DNA of 59,103 nt from positions 1 to 59,103 of the forward strand of contig JADLBD010000149.1 in the NCBI GenBank assembly GCA_020847975.1, given 5' to 3'. This stretch comes from Bryobacterales bacterium. Lineage in GTDB: Bacteria > Acidobacteriota > Terriglobia > Bryobacterales > Bryobacteraceae. The notes under the pieces were generated by a model. That model did no database searches. It was not told where the DNA came from and saw only the letters and a program-made list of their open reading frames with translations. This document shows positions 1-9,553 of the stretch, one piece after another. Position 1 is the first letter of the stretch. The number at the start of each line of letters is the position of its first letter. Made by a program: the position numbers and the translations under genes.

Positions 1-1946
1 GCGCGGCGTTTACGGCGACGGCGGGGACGTTGACGGCGGACAGCACGGCGGTGGTGACGGCGTCGTGGAACGGGGTGACGCAGACGGCGAGCGTGTCGCT
101 GGTGAGCGCGGCGGCGCTGACGTCGCTGGTAGCTACACCGACAACCGTTGTGTCCGGCAACTCATCTACATGTACGGTTACCTTGTCCAAAGCCGCTTCG
201 AGCAACACTGTCGTGTCGTTGTCGAGCAGCAGTAGCAGCCTCAGCGTTCCGGCTTCAGTCACTGTGGCGAGTGGTCAATCGAGCGCGGCGTTCCTGGCTC
301 AGGCTGGTAGTGTCACGTCGAACCAAAGTGTGATGATCTCTGCCTTAGCTGGCGGGAGCAGCGTGAATACAACGGTTACAGTGGCGGCTCCCACGACCTC
401 CACGGGAGGTCTGGTTACTGCTTACTCCTTTAATGAAGGGTCCGGCACGGTGTTGAATGATCTGTCGGGGAACGGCAATAACGGGAGGATCTACGGCGCT
501 ACGTGGACTACGAAGGGCAAGTATGGCAGCGCGCTGTCGTTCAACGGCGCAAACAGCTATGTGGATCTTGGCAATCCCGCTTCGCTGCAACTGACAGGCA
601 GCATGACGTTGAGCGCCTGGGTCTACATTGTTGGCAATCCGCCCGATGACGGGCAGATTATCGCCAAGTCCGATAGTACGGGGGGATGGCAATTGAAGAC
701 GTCGCCGGATACCGGAGTTCGGACGTTTGGACTGATGGTGTCCTCCAACAGCAGCACGCCGGTGCAGCGTTACAGTTCGCGGAAGCCGGCCACAAAGACG
801 TGGTACCACGTGGCGGGAGTCTACGATGCCAATGCACGGACAATGAGTCTGTATGTTAACGGCAACCTTGTGAACGGGACACTGTGGGGAGCGATTCCCG
901 CATCGCAGTTCAATAACTCCGCTCAGAATGTGACCATTGGCAAGAGAGCGGGAGGGTATTACTTCAACGGCAACATTGATGAACTTCGTGTGTACAACCG
1001 CGCGCTGAGTCAAAGTGAGATCAAAACAGACATGGGCAGCGCGGTGACCGCAGCAGCAAGCACAATCTCGATGATGGTCAGCGGCGAGCAGATGTCTGTA
1101 GCTGGTGATCCTGTGAACCTGCACGTTGCGGCTTCGGACCAGACGCAGGAAGCCGTAACGCTTTCAGCTTCTGATCTGCCGGCGGGCTCGTGGTTTGACG
1201 GCTCCTCGGGCGAGTTCTTCTGGGAGCCGGGGAATGTGAAGCCGGGCTCTTACCCGGTGATGTTCCGCGCCACCAACTCCCGCGGCACGTCCGAAACACT
1301 GAAAGTGCTGGTAGAGATTGCTTCGGGCGCTCCGGTCTTGGAGAGTCTGCTCAACAGCACAACGGGGGCGGCTGAACAATCTTGTAGTCCGGGTGGACTG
1401 GCCACCCTGGAAGGCACAGGCCTGAGCAGAGTTGGCGAGGATGTCCAGGTGCTGGTGAACGGCAGTGAGGCCTCCGTGGTTCGGAGCACCGCGAAACGCA
1501 TCCTATTCCAGTGCCCGAATATGGCCGCGGGGACACCGCTGGCAATTCAGCTGAGGCGCGGGGGGCAATGGTCGAACACGCTCGCGAGCGTGATGATGGA
1601 AGCGGCTCCGGGCGTCTTTGCGCCGGATAACGAAGAGGTGTTTGTCCCAGGAGGTGTGACGCAAACGATGTCTTCCGGCGAGGTAGCGATTCTGGCCACA
1701 GGGCTGGGTGCGGAGGCGTCGCAGAATCCGGAACGGATCCACGCGGTAGTTGGGGATGCGGTGATTCCAGCGACATCGGTGACGGCTGTCGCGCCGGGAA
1801 TGTGGCGTGTCACCTTACGGACTGCCGCCGGGAATGCCGGGGACGGCGTTACGCTGCGACTGGTGGTGCGTCTGAATAGCGGCCGCGCGGTGGAGAGCAA
1901 CACGGTGAACGTTGTACCGGAAGGCGGGAGCGCCGAGTTGCAGTAA
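1..1946 (+). CDS. Secreted LamG / Ig-like surface protein, 5' end cut by window
   Basis: The frame is open to the left edge (first full codon at base 3), so the N-terminus and any signal peptide lie outside. A TTG at base 30 is in frame but is unlikely to be the true start. Counting from that codon, the order is: an Ig-like module (about residues 34-120), a LamG/concanavalin-type domain (about 128-335) ending in the typical FNGNIDELRVYNRALS stretch, a putative Ig (He_PIG-like) module (about 350-430), and a C-terminal module (about 437-632) with the ATGLGA-type motif of the Solibacter C-terminal domain (TIGR03437-like). LamG domains usually bind carbohydrate or ligands; the target is unknown. 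The Ig-like module resembles the C-terminus of the beta-helix protein at 34135-35973. No C-terminal sorting signal or membrane anchor is visible. Confidence 0.85.
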   Translation, partial: AAFTATAGTLTADSTAVVTASWNGVTQTASVSLVSAAALTSLVATPTTVVSGNSSTCTVTLSKAASSNTVVSLSSSSSSLSVPASVTVASGQSSAAFLAQAGSVTSNQSVMISALAGGSSVNTTVTVAAPTTSTGGLVTAYSFNEGSGTVLNDLSGNGNNGRIYGATWTTKGKYGSALSFNGANSYVDLGNPASLQLTGSMTLSAWVYIVGNPPDDGQIIAKSDSTGGWQLKTSPDTGVRTFGLMVSSNSSTPVQRYSSRKPATKTWYHVAGVYDANARTMSLYVNGNLVNGTLWGAIPASQFNNSAQNVTIGKRAGGYYFNGNIDELRVYNRALSQSEIKTDMGSAVTAAASTISMMVSGEQMSVAGDPVNLHVAASDQTQEAVTLSASDLPAGSWFDGSSGEFFWEPGNVKPGSYPVMFRATNSRGTSETLKVLVEIASGAPVLESLLNSTTGAAEQSCSPGGLATLEGTGLSRVGEDVQVLVNGSEASVVRSTAKRILFQCPNMAAGTPLAIQLRRGGQWSNTLASVMMEAAPGVFAPDNEEVFVPGGVTQTMSSGEVAILATGLGAEASQNPERIHAVVGDAVIPATSVTAVAPGMWRVTLRTAAGNAGDGVTLRLVVRLNSGRAVESNTVNVVPEGGSAELQ

Positions 1947-2003
1947 AGGCGCGGCGTTCGGGAGTACTTTCCGGCTGTACCCGAGCTACTCAATTGCCGG
2001 GAT

Positions 2004-2031
2004 GAACTCTCCCTTCCCAAAGGGAGAGTTC
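2004..2031 (+). terminator. Perfect 12-bp stem-loop after the LamG gene
   Basis: Two perfectly complementary 12-base arms (GAACTCTCCCTT / AAGGGAGAGTTC) surround a CCCA loop, 58 bases after the stop of the upstream LamG gene and 30 bases before the next start codon. No run of T follows, so this is either a terminator of non-canonical type or a structured leader of the membrane protein gene. Confidence 0.5.
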
Positions 2032-2060
2032 AATCGAATGTTACGGCCCTAAAATGAGCC

Positions 2061-3908
2061 ATGGCAAGGATCACACCTTCCGCTCCGGGAAGGGCGGAAG
2101 TGCAGCAGCGCATCGAATCGCCAAGCAGACCCGATCGTCAAGATATCTTTGTTTATATTTTGCTGTTGACTCTTGGAGGCTTGCAGTTCGCCTTGAGTTG
2201 CAAGACATCAGACTTTGCGTTTGACTCGTATTATTACGAACTGGCCAAGTCTATCCTCGCCAAGACTGGATATGGATTCAATTCGAGGCCGGAGCCGATG
2301 GTGCCACCTGGATTTCCGGCAATGTTGGCACTGCTCATGGTTGCCGTCGGCCAGAGTTACGCTGTTCTGGTTCGGTCGATGGCATTCTTCACAACGCTGG
2401 GATTGACCGCCGCCTACAAATTACTCAAATCGGAAGAAGACGGGCGCGTTGCAGCGGTGGCGTGCCTGCTCCTGGCATCCTCGCCGAGCGTATTTGAATT
2501 TTCGACGAGAATGATTTTCTCCGACATGCCGTATTTTTTCACGAGCATGTTGTTGCTCTGGGCGCTGGCGCGCCTCGACTCCGCGAGGAGTCAGGCGAGG
2601 GCAGCTTTGTTGTGGGGGCTCTGCTGTGTGCTTTTGCTGGTATCGATTCTGCTGAGATCGACTGGCATTGCTTTGGCCGGGGGAATTCTCGGGTGGCTGA
2701 CTGTTTCGCTATTCCGGGAGCGGAAAGTTGGCATGAGGCGCCTTGTGATCTTTCTTCCGATGGTTATAGCTGGCTTGGCCGTTCAGGCTGCCTGGATGCA
2801 GTGGGCGGCACGGCATCCGGTTTTGCAGTGGCCGGTTCATGGGTTTCAGGAAAGTTATGTCGCTCAGCTAAGACTCAAGAATGGGAACAATCCCGAGTTG
2901 GGAATGGCCACATGGCAGGACGTATTGCAGAGACCGGTTGAGAACGAGGATGGCATGGCGGCCTCCATGGTCAGCTTGTTCACACACAAACTGGTGGCGG
3001 GTGCGTGGTACTCACCGAGCAGTTTTATCCCTCTGGTGCTGTTACTAACCGGTTTGGTGTCTTCCTTTCGCAGGATGGGCGGGGGAATCACAGAATGGTA
3101 CTTTGTCGCCTACCAATGTCTATTCCTGTTCTGGCCCTGGAACTTCGAGTTGAGATTCCAACTGCCGGTGGCGCCGCTGGCGTTTCTGTACATGTGGAGA
3201 GGCGGGGGAATTCTGTGGCAGCGGGTCCGGAACATGCCTCGTAAGGCGGGTGCGTTTGGCTTTGCGGCCGCAGCGCTGGGAATCATGGGTTCGGCCATTT
3301 GGGGTTGGCCTGTCCGGCATCCTGCCGCCGTAGCCTGCATTGCAATTTGGTTTCTGGCCGCCTGCCTATCGGTTGTGATTTTGGTGGGCGGACAGGGCGT
3401 GATGCGAAAGCTGACCTGTCTGCGGGAAAGCACCGTGTCAGCGAGAGGAGTGCGTGTGTCTGCAGGGGTATTGGCCGGAGGCATCGCCGTGGCCTGTATC
3501 CTGGCGACGGGCGTTTGGGCGGAAACGGTGGTGGGGTTGGAGAACTTGCGCACGGTTCCGGAATCAAATCCAACCATAGAAGCGGCGGAATGGATTCGAG
3601 GGCACAGTGTCTCGGGCGCTGTTGTGATGGCTCGCTGGGAGGCTCTAGCCTATCATTACAGTGGGCATCGGGTGATATGGTTTCCTGCCTCGACGGATCC
3701 GGGGTTGCTGATGGCGGGAATTCGCCGCAATCATATCCGCCTCATTGTGGTAAGTGAGGAGGACGACGGTCAAAGCTATTGGAAGCCATCAGACAGCCAT
3801 TGCTTCAAGGTGCTTATGCACGCCTATCCGGGGTTATTCCGCCAAGTTCAGCAAGGACCGCACGAACAGGTTTATGAGTATTTCCCTGGTGGGATGCCTG
3901 TGACGTGA
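2061..3908 (+). CDS. GT-C type integral membrane glycosyltransferase (ArnT/GT39-like)
   Basis: A 615-residue protein with about ten hydrophobic segments starting near residue 28. An acidic stretch (D51, D55, with FAFDSYYYE) follows the first membrane segment, where GT-C enzymes carry their catalytic aspartate, and a PPGFPA motif near residue 80 is like that of the ArnT/PMT family. Such enzymes move a sugar from a polyprenyl-phosphate donor to a periplasmic acceptor. The C-terminal 100 residues look like a soluble periplasmic domain. It stands alone between a LamG gene and a convergent LamG gene, with only 14 bases to the latter's stop. Substrate cannot be told; the context suggests glycosylation of surface proteins or glycans. 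Confidence 0.75.
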   Translation: MARITPSAPGRAEVQQRIESPSRPDRQDIFVYILLLTLGGLQFALSCKTSDFAFDSYYYELAKSILAKTGYGFNSRPEPMVPPGFPAMLALLMVAVGQSYAVLVRSMAFFTTLGLTAAYKLLKSEEDGRVAAVACLLLASSPSVFEFSTRMIFSDMPYFFTSMLLLWALARLDSARSQARAALLWGLCCVLLLVSILLRSTGIALAGGILGWLTVSLFRERKVGMRRLVIFLPMVIAGLAVQAAWMQWAARHPVLQWPVHGFQESYVAQLRLKNGNNPELGMATWQDVLQRPVENEDGMAASMVSLFTHKLVAGAWYSPSSFIPLVLLLTGLVSSFRRMGGGITEWYFVAYQCLFLFWPWNFELRFQLPVAPLAFLYMWRGGGILWQRVRNMPRKAGAFGFAAAALGIMGSAIWGWPVRHPAAVACIAIWFLAACLSVVILVGGQGVMRKLTCLRESTVSARGVRVSAGVLAGGIAVACILATGVWAETVVGLENLRTVPESNPTIEAAEWIRGHSVSGAVVMARWEALAYHYSGHRVIWFPASTDPGLLMAGIRRNHIRLIVVSEEDDGQSYWKPSDSHCFKVLMHAYPGLFRQVQQGPHEQVYEYFPGGMPVT

Positions 3909-3922
3909 CCGGGGATGGACCC

Positions 3923-5116
3923 TCACGGAGAAGGTACAACAGCCGTGGCCATGTTGGAGTAAGAGCTCTCCATGCCGGTGTTGTCGACGGCGGTGACTAC
4001 GTAGTAGTAGGTTGTGCCGCCTTGGACAGAGCTATCCGTGTAGTTGAGAGTGCTTACCAGGGACGCAGTGACCTTTGTATAAGGTCCGCCGGAGGCAGTT
4101 CCGCGGTAAACGTTGTAGCCCACAACATTCGATGAGGTGCTGGCCGCCCAACCCAGGGTTACGGAGTGGGGAGTGGTTGTGACGCCGGTGACGCAAGGTC
4201 CGCCCAAGGCGGCGTTCACGAGCCGCTGTACAACGATGACGTTGCACACCCCAGTGCCGTAGATGTTCGCGGTGCAGGGCGCTAAGCCCAGGGACATGTT
4301 TACTCCCAACTGGACGTCGGCGACGTTCACCGATGAATCCTGGTTCAGATCGCAAGACGAGATGGTGGAAGTTGCGCCGAGTGGGGCGTTCATGTCGGTT
4401 TGAATTTCGGTCAGGGAGAGGGCGCGGTTGTAGATGCGGACTTCATCGATGATTCCGTTGAAGTAGAATCCACCACTGCGCCGGCCGATGTTGACGTTCA
4501 CAGCAGAGTTGTTGAATTGGGAAGAAGGGATGGTTCCGGAGAGGACGCCATTGTCCAAAACGCCGTTGACGTAGATGTTCAATGTCCCCGCGGAGGCGTT
4601 ATACACCCCAGCTACGTGATACCAGGTGTTCAAGGAACGGGTGGTGGTGCTGTAGCGCTGAGTTCGGGAACTGCTGCTCGGGGAGACCGCAACCCCGAAA
4701 GTGTGGGTTCCGGTATCGGGACTCGTTTTGAATTGCCAGCCGGAGGAGCTATCGGATTTGGCGACGATCTGGCCATCATCCGCCGGATTCGCAACCGCAT
4801 AGATCCAGGCGCTCCAGGTCATGCTGCCAGTGAGCTGTAAGGACGCAGGGTTGCCCAAATCCACGTAGCTGCTGGAGCCATTGAAGGAAAGGGCGCCGCC
4901 GTACTTGCCGGTGGTCCAGGTGGCTCCGTTGATGGTTCCGTTATTTCCGTTTCCCGACAAGTCGGTCACGGTTGTTCCGGAGCCTTCGTTGAACGAATAG
5001 GCGGCGACGAGGCCGCTGGTCTGTGCGAAAGCGGGTTGCGGAGTGAACCAGGTGGAGCAGAGTACGCTGGCAAGTAGGATGTTAAGAAGACCGACCCATC
5101 GATGAAGAAGACTCAT
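3923..5116 (-). CDS. Secreted LamG - dockerin-like - FN3 protein
   Basis: The start at 5116 is chosen because it gives a clear signal peptide (MSLLHRW followed by a hydrophobic run and a PAFAQ cleavage site); an in-frame start further upstream (5245) adds an unlikely N-terminus. Mature domains in order: a LamG domain very like the one at 420-1030; a dockerin-like pair in which the first calcium loop (DLNQDSSVNVAD) is intact and the second is degenerate (NIYGTGVCNVIV); and one fibronectin type III domain ending in VVPSP. There is no PEP-CTERM or membrane anchor, so it is probably released or held non-covalently. Convergent with the GT-C gene. The LamG copy forms an inverted repeat with that of the first gene. 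Confidence 0.85.
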   Translation of the reverse strand: MSLLHRWVGLLNILLASVLCSTWFTPQPAFAQTSGLVAAYSFNEGSGTTVTDLSGNGNNGTINGATWTTGKYGGALSFNGSSSYVDLGNPASLQLTGSMTWSAWIYAVANPADDGQIVAKSDSSSGWQFKTSPDTGTHTFGVAVSPSSSSRTQRYSTTTRSLNTWYHVAGVYNASAGTLNIYVNGVLDNGVLSGTIPSSQFNNSAVNVNIGRRSGGFYFNGIIDEVRIYNRALSLTEIQTDMNAPLGATSTISSCDLNQDSSVNVADVQLGVNMSLGLAPCTANIYGTGVCNVIVVQRLVNAALGGPCVTGVTTTPHSVTLGWAASTSSNVVGYNVYRGTASGGPYTKVTASLVSTLNYTDSSVQGGTTYYYVVTAVDNTGMESSYSNMATAVVPSP

Positions 5117-5616
5117 TTGAGGTAACCCCGATGTTCTAGCGCAGGCCATGGTGGAGATGTCTCTCCGGCGCCAAAGCCGCGATCCAGACAAGGACGTGGT
5201 GGTTGATGTACCGAGGAATTGCAGCCCGGCATACAATAGACCCAAAGTAATGGTACTACCCCCAACACGTTCCTCCTATTATCAGAAAACCCTAGACGGA
5301 CCGCAAGGAGTAGCTTACAACTTTGGAGGGGGAGCGTGGGGGGCTTTCCTCTCGCAAAATTTGGGAGCAAGTCTCAAAAATCGTCCTCGAAGAGCAGTTT
5401 TCAGAGGGTTCCGCGGGCTGGGCAGATGACTGTTAAGCTTTTGTAAGAGAAGTAAGTTAGCGGATGGGGAAGGAATTGGAGCGCAAACTGCTCATCAGGA
5501 GTCGTCAACAGAAGAACAAAAGGATGTGCTCCGCGTGTGCTTGGACGGGTGCCAGTTAATCGGTGATCGATTATTATTGGTTTCTCCAAGTATACGAGCC
5601 TCCTTCCGTTTGGAAC
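5117..5616. other. 500-bp divergent intergenic region
   Basis: The region separates the minus-strand LamG gene from the plus-strand regulator and must hold both promoters. No gene, strong hairpin or convincing -35/-10 pair was found. There are short A/T-rich patches near 5425-5460 and 5560-5585, the latter directly upstream of the regulator. Confidence 0.5.
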
Positions 5617-6333
5617 ATGGGTACTATTCCTAACCCCATTGGTGTTCTGATTGCCGAATGGCAAAGCTGCCATGCCTTGCAGCGGGCGCTCGAGTCCAAT
5701 CGAGAATTCCGGGTTGTCGGGAAAGCCGCCGATGGTCCTACTGTAGTTGCCATGACCCGCCGATTGAGGCCTCAGGTGTTGATGCTCGATTTGGCTCTAC
5801 CGGAACGGGAGGAACTGACAAGCATCAGCCAGGCAGAGTTTTCGCCCGCTGTGGTAGCCATGGTGGATTCTCCCGACCGGATGCAAATTGTGGAGGCTCT
5901 GCGCCTGGGCGCTGTAGGGATCGTTTCCAAGGGAGCGGCGCCCCGGGTGTTCCGCACCAGTATTCGTATGGCGAGTGAGGGGCGCTACTGGATGGACACC
6001 GAAACGATCGGTATCCTGGTGGAGGCGTTCCGCGAGTCCCTGCCGCGTAGCAATGGAAACGGGGCAAAACCGCCTGTGGTCTGTGACCTGACGGCGCGGG
6101 AGTTGGAGATTGTGGCGCGAGTCGCCGCCGGACTTTCCAATCGAGAGGTGAGCGAGGAGTTTGCCATCAGCGAGCGAACAGTCAAGCATCACCTGACGAA
6201 TATTTTCAGCAAGGTCGGCGTGTCCAACCGCGTGTCCTTAGCGCTTTTTGCCACCAATCACCACCTTACGAAGGGCCAAAGCTGTCCGTCAGATCTTCGA
6301 CGGCAGACGAGAAGAGCGGATGTGTCCCTCTAG
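5617..6333 (+). CDS. NarL/LuxR-family response regulator
   Basis: The start at 5617 is taken because a receiver-like fold begins right after it; the in-frame start at 5563 adds residues unlike the family. A receiver domain (about 9-125) keeps the phospho-acceptor position (D58 in VLMLDL) and the conserved lysine (K105 in VSKGA), but the acidic pair that binds magnesium is reduced to AEW (residues 13-15). A LuxR-type helix-turn-helix lies at about 156-215 (LTARELEIV, then SERTVKHHLTNIFSKVGV). It overlaps the exosortase gene by 14 bases, so the two are probably co-transcribed and the regulator likely controls the exosortase or polysaccharide genes. No histidine kinase is in the window. Confidence 0.85.
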   Translation: MGTIPNPIGVLIAEWQSCHALQRALESNREFRVVGKAADGPTVVAMTRRLRPQVLMLDLALPEREELTSISQAEFSPAVVAMVDSPDRMQIVEALRLGAVGIVSKGAAPRVFRTSIRMASEGRYWMDTETIGILVEAFRESLPRSNGNGAKPPVVCDLTARELEIVARVAAGLSNREVSEEFAISERTVKHHLTNIFSKVGVSNRVSLALFATNHHLTKGQSCPSDLRRQTRRADVSL

Positions 6334-7240
6334 GCCGGTAACAGAGGAAATCGCAGACGGAATGCAGTTGGGGAAGGAACCGCGGCTGGCGGTGCGGCAC
6401 GGATGGTTCCTGGTGTATTGGCTTGTGTCGCTTCTTGCCTTCCGGGGATCTCTGAGAGACTTGGTGGCGTTGTCGTGGCATGACGAGCGCTACTCGCATC
6501 TCATCCTCATTCCGGTGATCAGCCTGTGCCTGGTCTGGTGGGAGAGGCAGCGGATTTTCCGTCAAACCGGATGGAATCTGCGTGCTGGTGCTGGTTTGTT
6601 AGTAGTGGGAATCGGGATGTATGCCGGTGCGCGGCTGCTGCCGGCATCCGTCATCCAGTCCGGCGTAATCTTGGGAGTTGTTCTGGTCTGGATCGCGGGG
6701 TTTGTGTTTTGTTACGGGATGCAGGTATTGAAAGCCGCCTCGTTCCACGCCTGTTTTCTCCTTCTGATGACGCCAATCCCGGTCAGCGTGGTGGACAGGA
6801 TCACGTATGCTCTGCAAAAGGGATCCGCCGAGATGACCTATGCTCTCTTCAAAGTGTTGGGCGTGCCTGTGTTCCGGCAGGGTTTCACGTTCGCCTTGCC
6901 CAACGTTGCCATTGAGGTGGCGAGGGAGTGCAGCGGCATACGATCGAGCAATGCGTTGTTTCTCACGAGCGTGCTGGCGGGGTATTTGTTTCTGCGGTCC
7001 GGATGGAAGAGAGTGTGGCTGTGCCTGGCCACGGTTCCCATTGCCATATTCAAGAACGCGGTGCGGATTGTGACACTATCGTGGCTGGCCATTTACGTGG
7101 ACCGGGATTTTCTTTACGGTGAACTCCATCATCGCTGGGGGTCGCTTTTCTCCCTGGTTGCTTTGGCAATCCTCATTCCGCTGCTGTTGCAACTGCAAAG
7201 GTCAGAAAAACAGGGCGCCAGGCAAGAGGCCGGCGATTGA
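6320..7240 (+). CDS. xrt: Exosortase (PEP-CTERM sorting transpeptidase)
   Basis: A 306-residue protein with about eight membrane helices. The exosortase/archaeosortase catalytic triad is visible: Cys204 in ARECSGIRSS, Arg249 in FKNAVRIVTLS, and His270/271 in ELHHRWG. Exosortases cut proteins at a C-terminal PEP motif at the cytoplasmic membrane and pass them toward the surface. The start at 6320 overlaps the regulator and has a purine-rich GAGAAGAG ahead of it; ATG 6362 (preceded by GAGGAA) is an alternative that would remove 14 residues. The TPR lipoprotein follows after 33 bases and a PEP-CTERM substrate lies at 9554-10270. I cannot assign a subtype. No EpsI-type domain is fused to its C-terminus, unlike some family members. 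Confidence 0.92.
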   Translation: MCPSRPVTEEIADGMQLGKEPRLAVRHGWFLVYWLVSLLAFRGSLRDLVALSWHDERYSHLILIPVISLCLVWWERQRIFRQTGWNLRAGAGLLVVGIGMYAGARLLPASVIQSGVILGVVLVWIAGFVFCYGMQVLKAASFHACFLLLMTPIPVSVVDRITYALQKGSAEMTYALFKVLGVPVFRQGFTFALPNVAIEVARECSGIRSSNALFLTSVLAGYLFLRSGWKRVWLCLATVPIAIFKNAVRIVTLSWLAIYVDRDFLYGELHHRWGSLFSLVALAILIPLLLQLQRSEKQGARQEAGD

Positions 7241-7273
7241 GATGTCAACACCATCACAAGAGGGTAAGAATTC

Positions 7274-9460
7274 ATGGGTTTGAAGTTTCCAGGTAAGAAG
7301 CTGTGGGGTGCGGTCTTGGGAGCAGCCCTGTTGGCTGCGTGTTCCAGAGATCCGGTCCAGCAGCGGCTGAAGTATTTAAGCAGCGGAGAGAAGTATTTTG
7401 AAGCGGAGAGATTTCAGGAAGCCTCGATTGAGTTTCGCAACGCGGTGCAGGCGGATCCGAAGTCGGCGGAAGCGCACTATCAACTGGCCCGGGCCTACCT
7501 GAAACTGAACAATCCGCGGGCGGCATACCAGGAGTTGAAACAGGCCCAGCGTCTGGCGCCGGCGGATACGCGGATCGACCTGGAGTTGGCGGGATTGCTC
7601 ATCGCCGGCCGCCAGTATGACGAAGCGCAGACGATCGCGCAGAAGATTCTGGCCGCGGACCCGAACAACGCGCAGGCTCACGTGATCCTGGGGCAGAAGT
7701 ACGCCATGACACAAGACTTCCCGAACGCCGTTTTGGAGATCCGGAAAGCGATTGATCTGAAGCCGGGGAGGGTGGAGAACTACACGGCTTTGGCGGCACT
7801 GCTTTTGTCTTCGGGAAAGCCGGAAGAGGCGGAGGCCGCGGTGAAGAAAGCGGTGGAGGCCAATCCGAAGTCTCCACAAGCGCATCTGACTTTGGGGCAA
7901 TATTACTTCTCGCAACGCAAGATAGCAGAGGCGGAGGCGGAGATGCGCGCCGCGGCGGATCTGGATGCACGCGCCGTGATGCCGCGGCTTCTGTTGGCGA
8001 GGATCTATCTGGCAACAGGCAGGGCAGCGGAGGCGGAGAAGCTTTATGCGGATTTGAAGACGGCCGCGCCGGAGGATCCACAGGCGTATCAGGCTCTTGG
8101 GCTGTACTATGCCGCGACGGGACAGAAGGAGAAGGCTCTGGCGGAATTCCGGTCGCTTGCGGCGGCCAAGCCCAAGGACAATCAGTTGAAAGTGCTGCTG
8201 ATTGGAACGTTGATCGATCTGAACCGGATGGAGGATGCCGCGAAGCTGGACCAGGAGATGCTCAAGGCGGATCCCACCAATATCCAGGCGCTGGTGTTGA
8301 ACGGGCGGATCCTGATCGCGGAGGGGAAATACCAGGACTCGCTCGAGGCGCTTCAGAAGGCGATCAAGGCGGAGCCCAATTCTCCGGAAGCGCACTATCT
8401 GTTGGGTGTGACGCAGAACTCGCTGGGCAGTTCGGACGCTGCGAAGACTTCTTTCGCCCGGGCGCTCGAGTTGGCTCCGCAAATGAACGATGCGAAAGTG
8501 GCTTTGTCGCGGCTGAACATCAAGAGCGGCTACGCGGACGAGGCGCTGAGACTGTCCACGAGCGCTTTGGCGGCGAATCCGAATTCCGTGAGCGCCGCGC
8601 TGGCGAGCGCGCAGGCATTACTGGCAAAGGGGGATACCCAGCGCGCATCGGTGCAACTCGAGGAAGCGCTGAAACGGGATCCCGCGTCTTCAGCCGGTTT
8701 GGCGATGTTGGTGAGTCTCAGCGCGCGGCAGGGCAGGCCGCAGGAAGCGGTGCAGCGGATTTCGGCTCTGGCGCAGAAGGAACCGCGGAATGCGGGGCTC
8801 AATATGCTGCTTGGCATGGCTTATTTCAACCTGGGGGAGTTGGCCAAATCGGAAGCCAGTGTGCAGCAGGCAATCGCGCTCGATCCAAAGACGAGGAACG
8901 CATATACGATGCTTGCCAACATCGCCTCCGTGCAGGGCGACGCGGAGAAGGCGAAGATGCACTTCCGGAAGGCGATCGAGGCGGATCCGCGCTTTGTTCT
9001 CAATTACATGGCTCTCGATAGCATCTACGAGAAAGAAGGGAACTGGGAAGAAGCAAAGAAGCTGTGCGAGAGGGCGCATGAGGCGGCGCCGGATGATCCT
9101 CTGGTGGCGAATCAACTGGCGTATCTCTATCTGGAGCACGGCGGCGACGCCAACGTGGCGCTGTCGCTCGCGCAGCAGGCAAAGCAACGGCTGCCCGATT
9201 CACCCGATGTGGCGGATACGCTGGGCTGGGCCAATTATAAGGTGGGGTCGCCGCAATCGGCGGTGGCGCAGTTGAAGGAGTCCACGCGGAGAGCGCCGAA
9301 GAATCCTCTGTTTCAATACCACCTGGGGATGGCTTACCTGGCTTTGAAGGAGTACGATCTGGCGGGGCAGTCTTTGAGGTTGGCGCTGAATGTGGACCCC
9401 AGGTTTGCGCAGGCGGGGGATGTCAGGGCTGCCCTGGAGAAGCTTTCGAAGGCGCGGTAA
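7274..9460 (+). CDS. prsT: PrsT-type TPR-repeat lipoprotein of the PEP-CTERM/EPS system
   Basis: A 728-residue protein starting with a lipoprotein signal peptide (LLAAC lipobox, lipid-bearing Cys23), followed by about eighteen to twenty TPR-like helical repeats (AEAHYQLARAYLKLNN and many variants with P at about 34-residue spacing) up to the C-terminus. This layout and its place right after an exosortase match the PEP-CTERM TPR lipoprotein family (TIGR02917 type). The family is thought to be a scaffold for polysaccharide export or surface assembly; no enzymatic role is expected. The gene ends 40 bases before a strong terminator. G-ending codons dominate, as in the rest of the acidobacterial part of the window. 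Confidence 0.9.
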   Translation: MGLKFPGKKLWGAVLGAALLAACSRDPVQQRLKYLSSGEKYFEAERFQEASIEFRNAVQADPKSAEAHYQLARAYLKLNNPRAAYQELKQAQRLAPADTRIDLELAGLLIAGRQYDEAQTIAQKILAADPNNAQAHVILGQKYAMTQDFPNAVLEIRKAIDLKPGRVENYTALAALLLSSGKPEEAEAAVKKAVEANPKSPQAHLTLGQYYFSQRKIAEAEAEMRAAADLDARAVMPRLLLARIYLATGRAAEAEKLYADLKTAAPEDPQAYQALGLYYAATGQKEKALAEFRSLAAAKPKDNQLKVLLIGTLIDLNRMEDAAKLDQEMLKADPTNIQALVLNGRILIAEGKYQDSLEALQKAIKAEPNSPEAHYLLGVTQNSLGSSDAAKTSFARALELAPQMNDAKVALSRLNIKSGYADEALRLSTSALAANPNSVSAALASAQALLAKGDTQRASVQLEEALKRDPASSAGLAMLVSLSARQGRPQEAVQRISALAQKEPRNAGLNMLLGMAYFNLGELAKSEASVQQAIALDPKTRNAYTMLANIASVQGDAEKAKMHFRKAIEADPRFVLNYMALDSIYEKEGNWEEAKKLCERAHEAAPDDPLVANQLAYLYLEHGGDANVALSLAQQAKQRLPDSPDVADTLGWANYKVGSPQSAVAQLKESTRRAPKNPLFQYHLGMAYLALKEYDLAGQSLRLALNVDPRFAQAGDVRAALEKLSKAR

Positions 9461-9500
9461 GGGCAGCTTGGCGCGGGAGAAGGCGGACCTCTGGAATGCA

Positions 9501-9530
9501 AAAAGCCCCTGCACGGAGGCAGGGGCTTTT
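9501..9530 (+). terminator. Bidirectional rho-independent terminator
   Basis: Perfect 12-base arms (AAAAGCCCCTGC / GCAGGGGCTTTT) with an ACGGAG loop. The stem is GC-rich with an A run on one side and a T run on the other, so it works in both directions. It sits between the converging ends of the TPR lipoprotein gene and the PEP-CTERM gene. Confidence 0.9.
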
Positions 9531-9553
9531 GGGTGAGTTTTTGTGCCGCTGGA

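Noticed and set aside
7376..8482. 368-codon minus-strand ORF
   Set aside because: Antisense to the TPR repeats of the lipoprotein gene; Leu/Arg-rich pattern without a domain.
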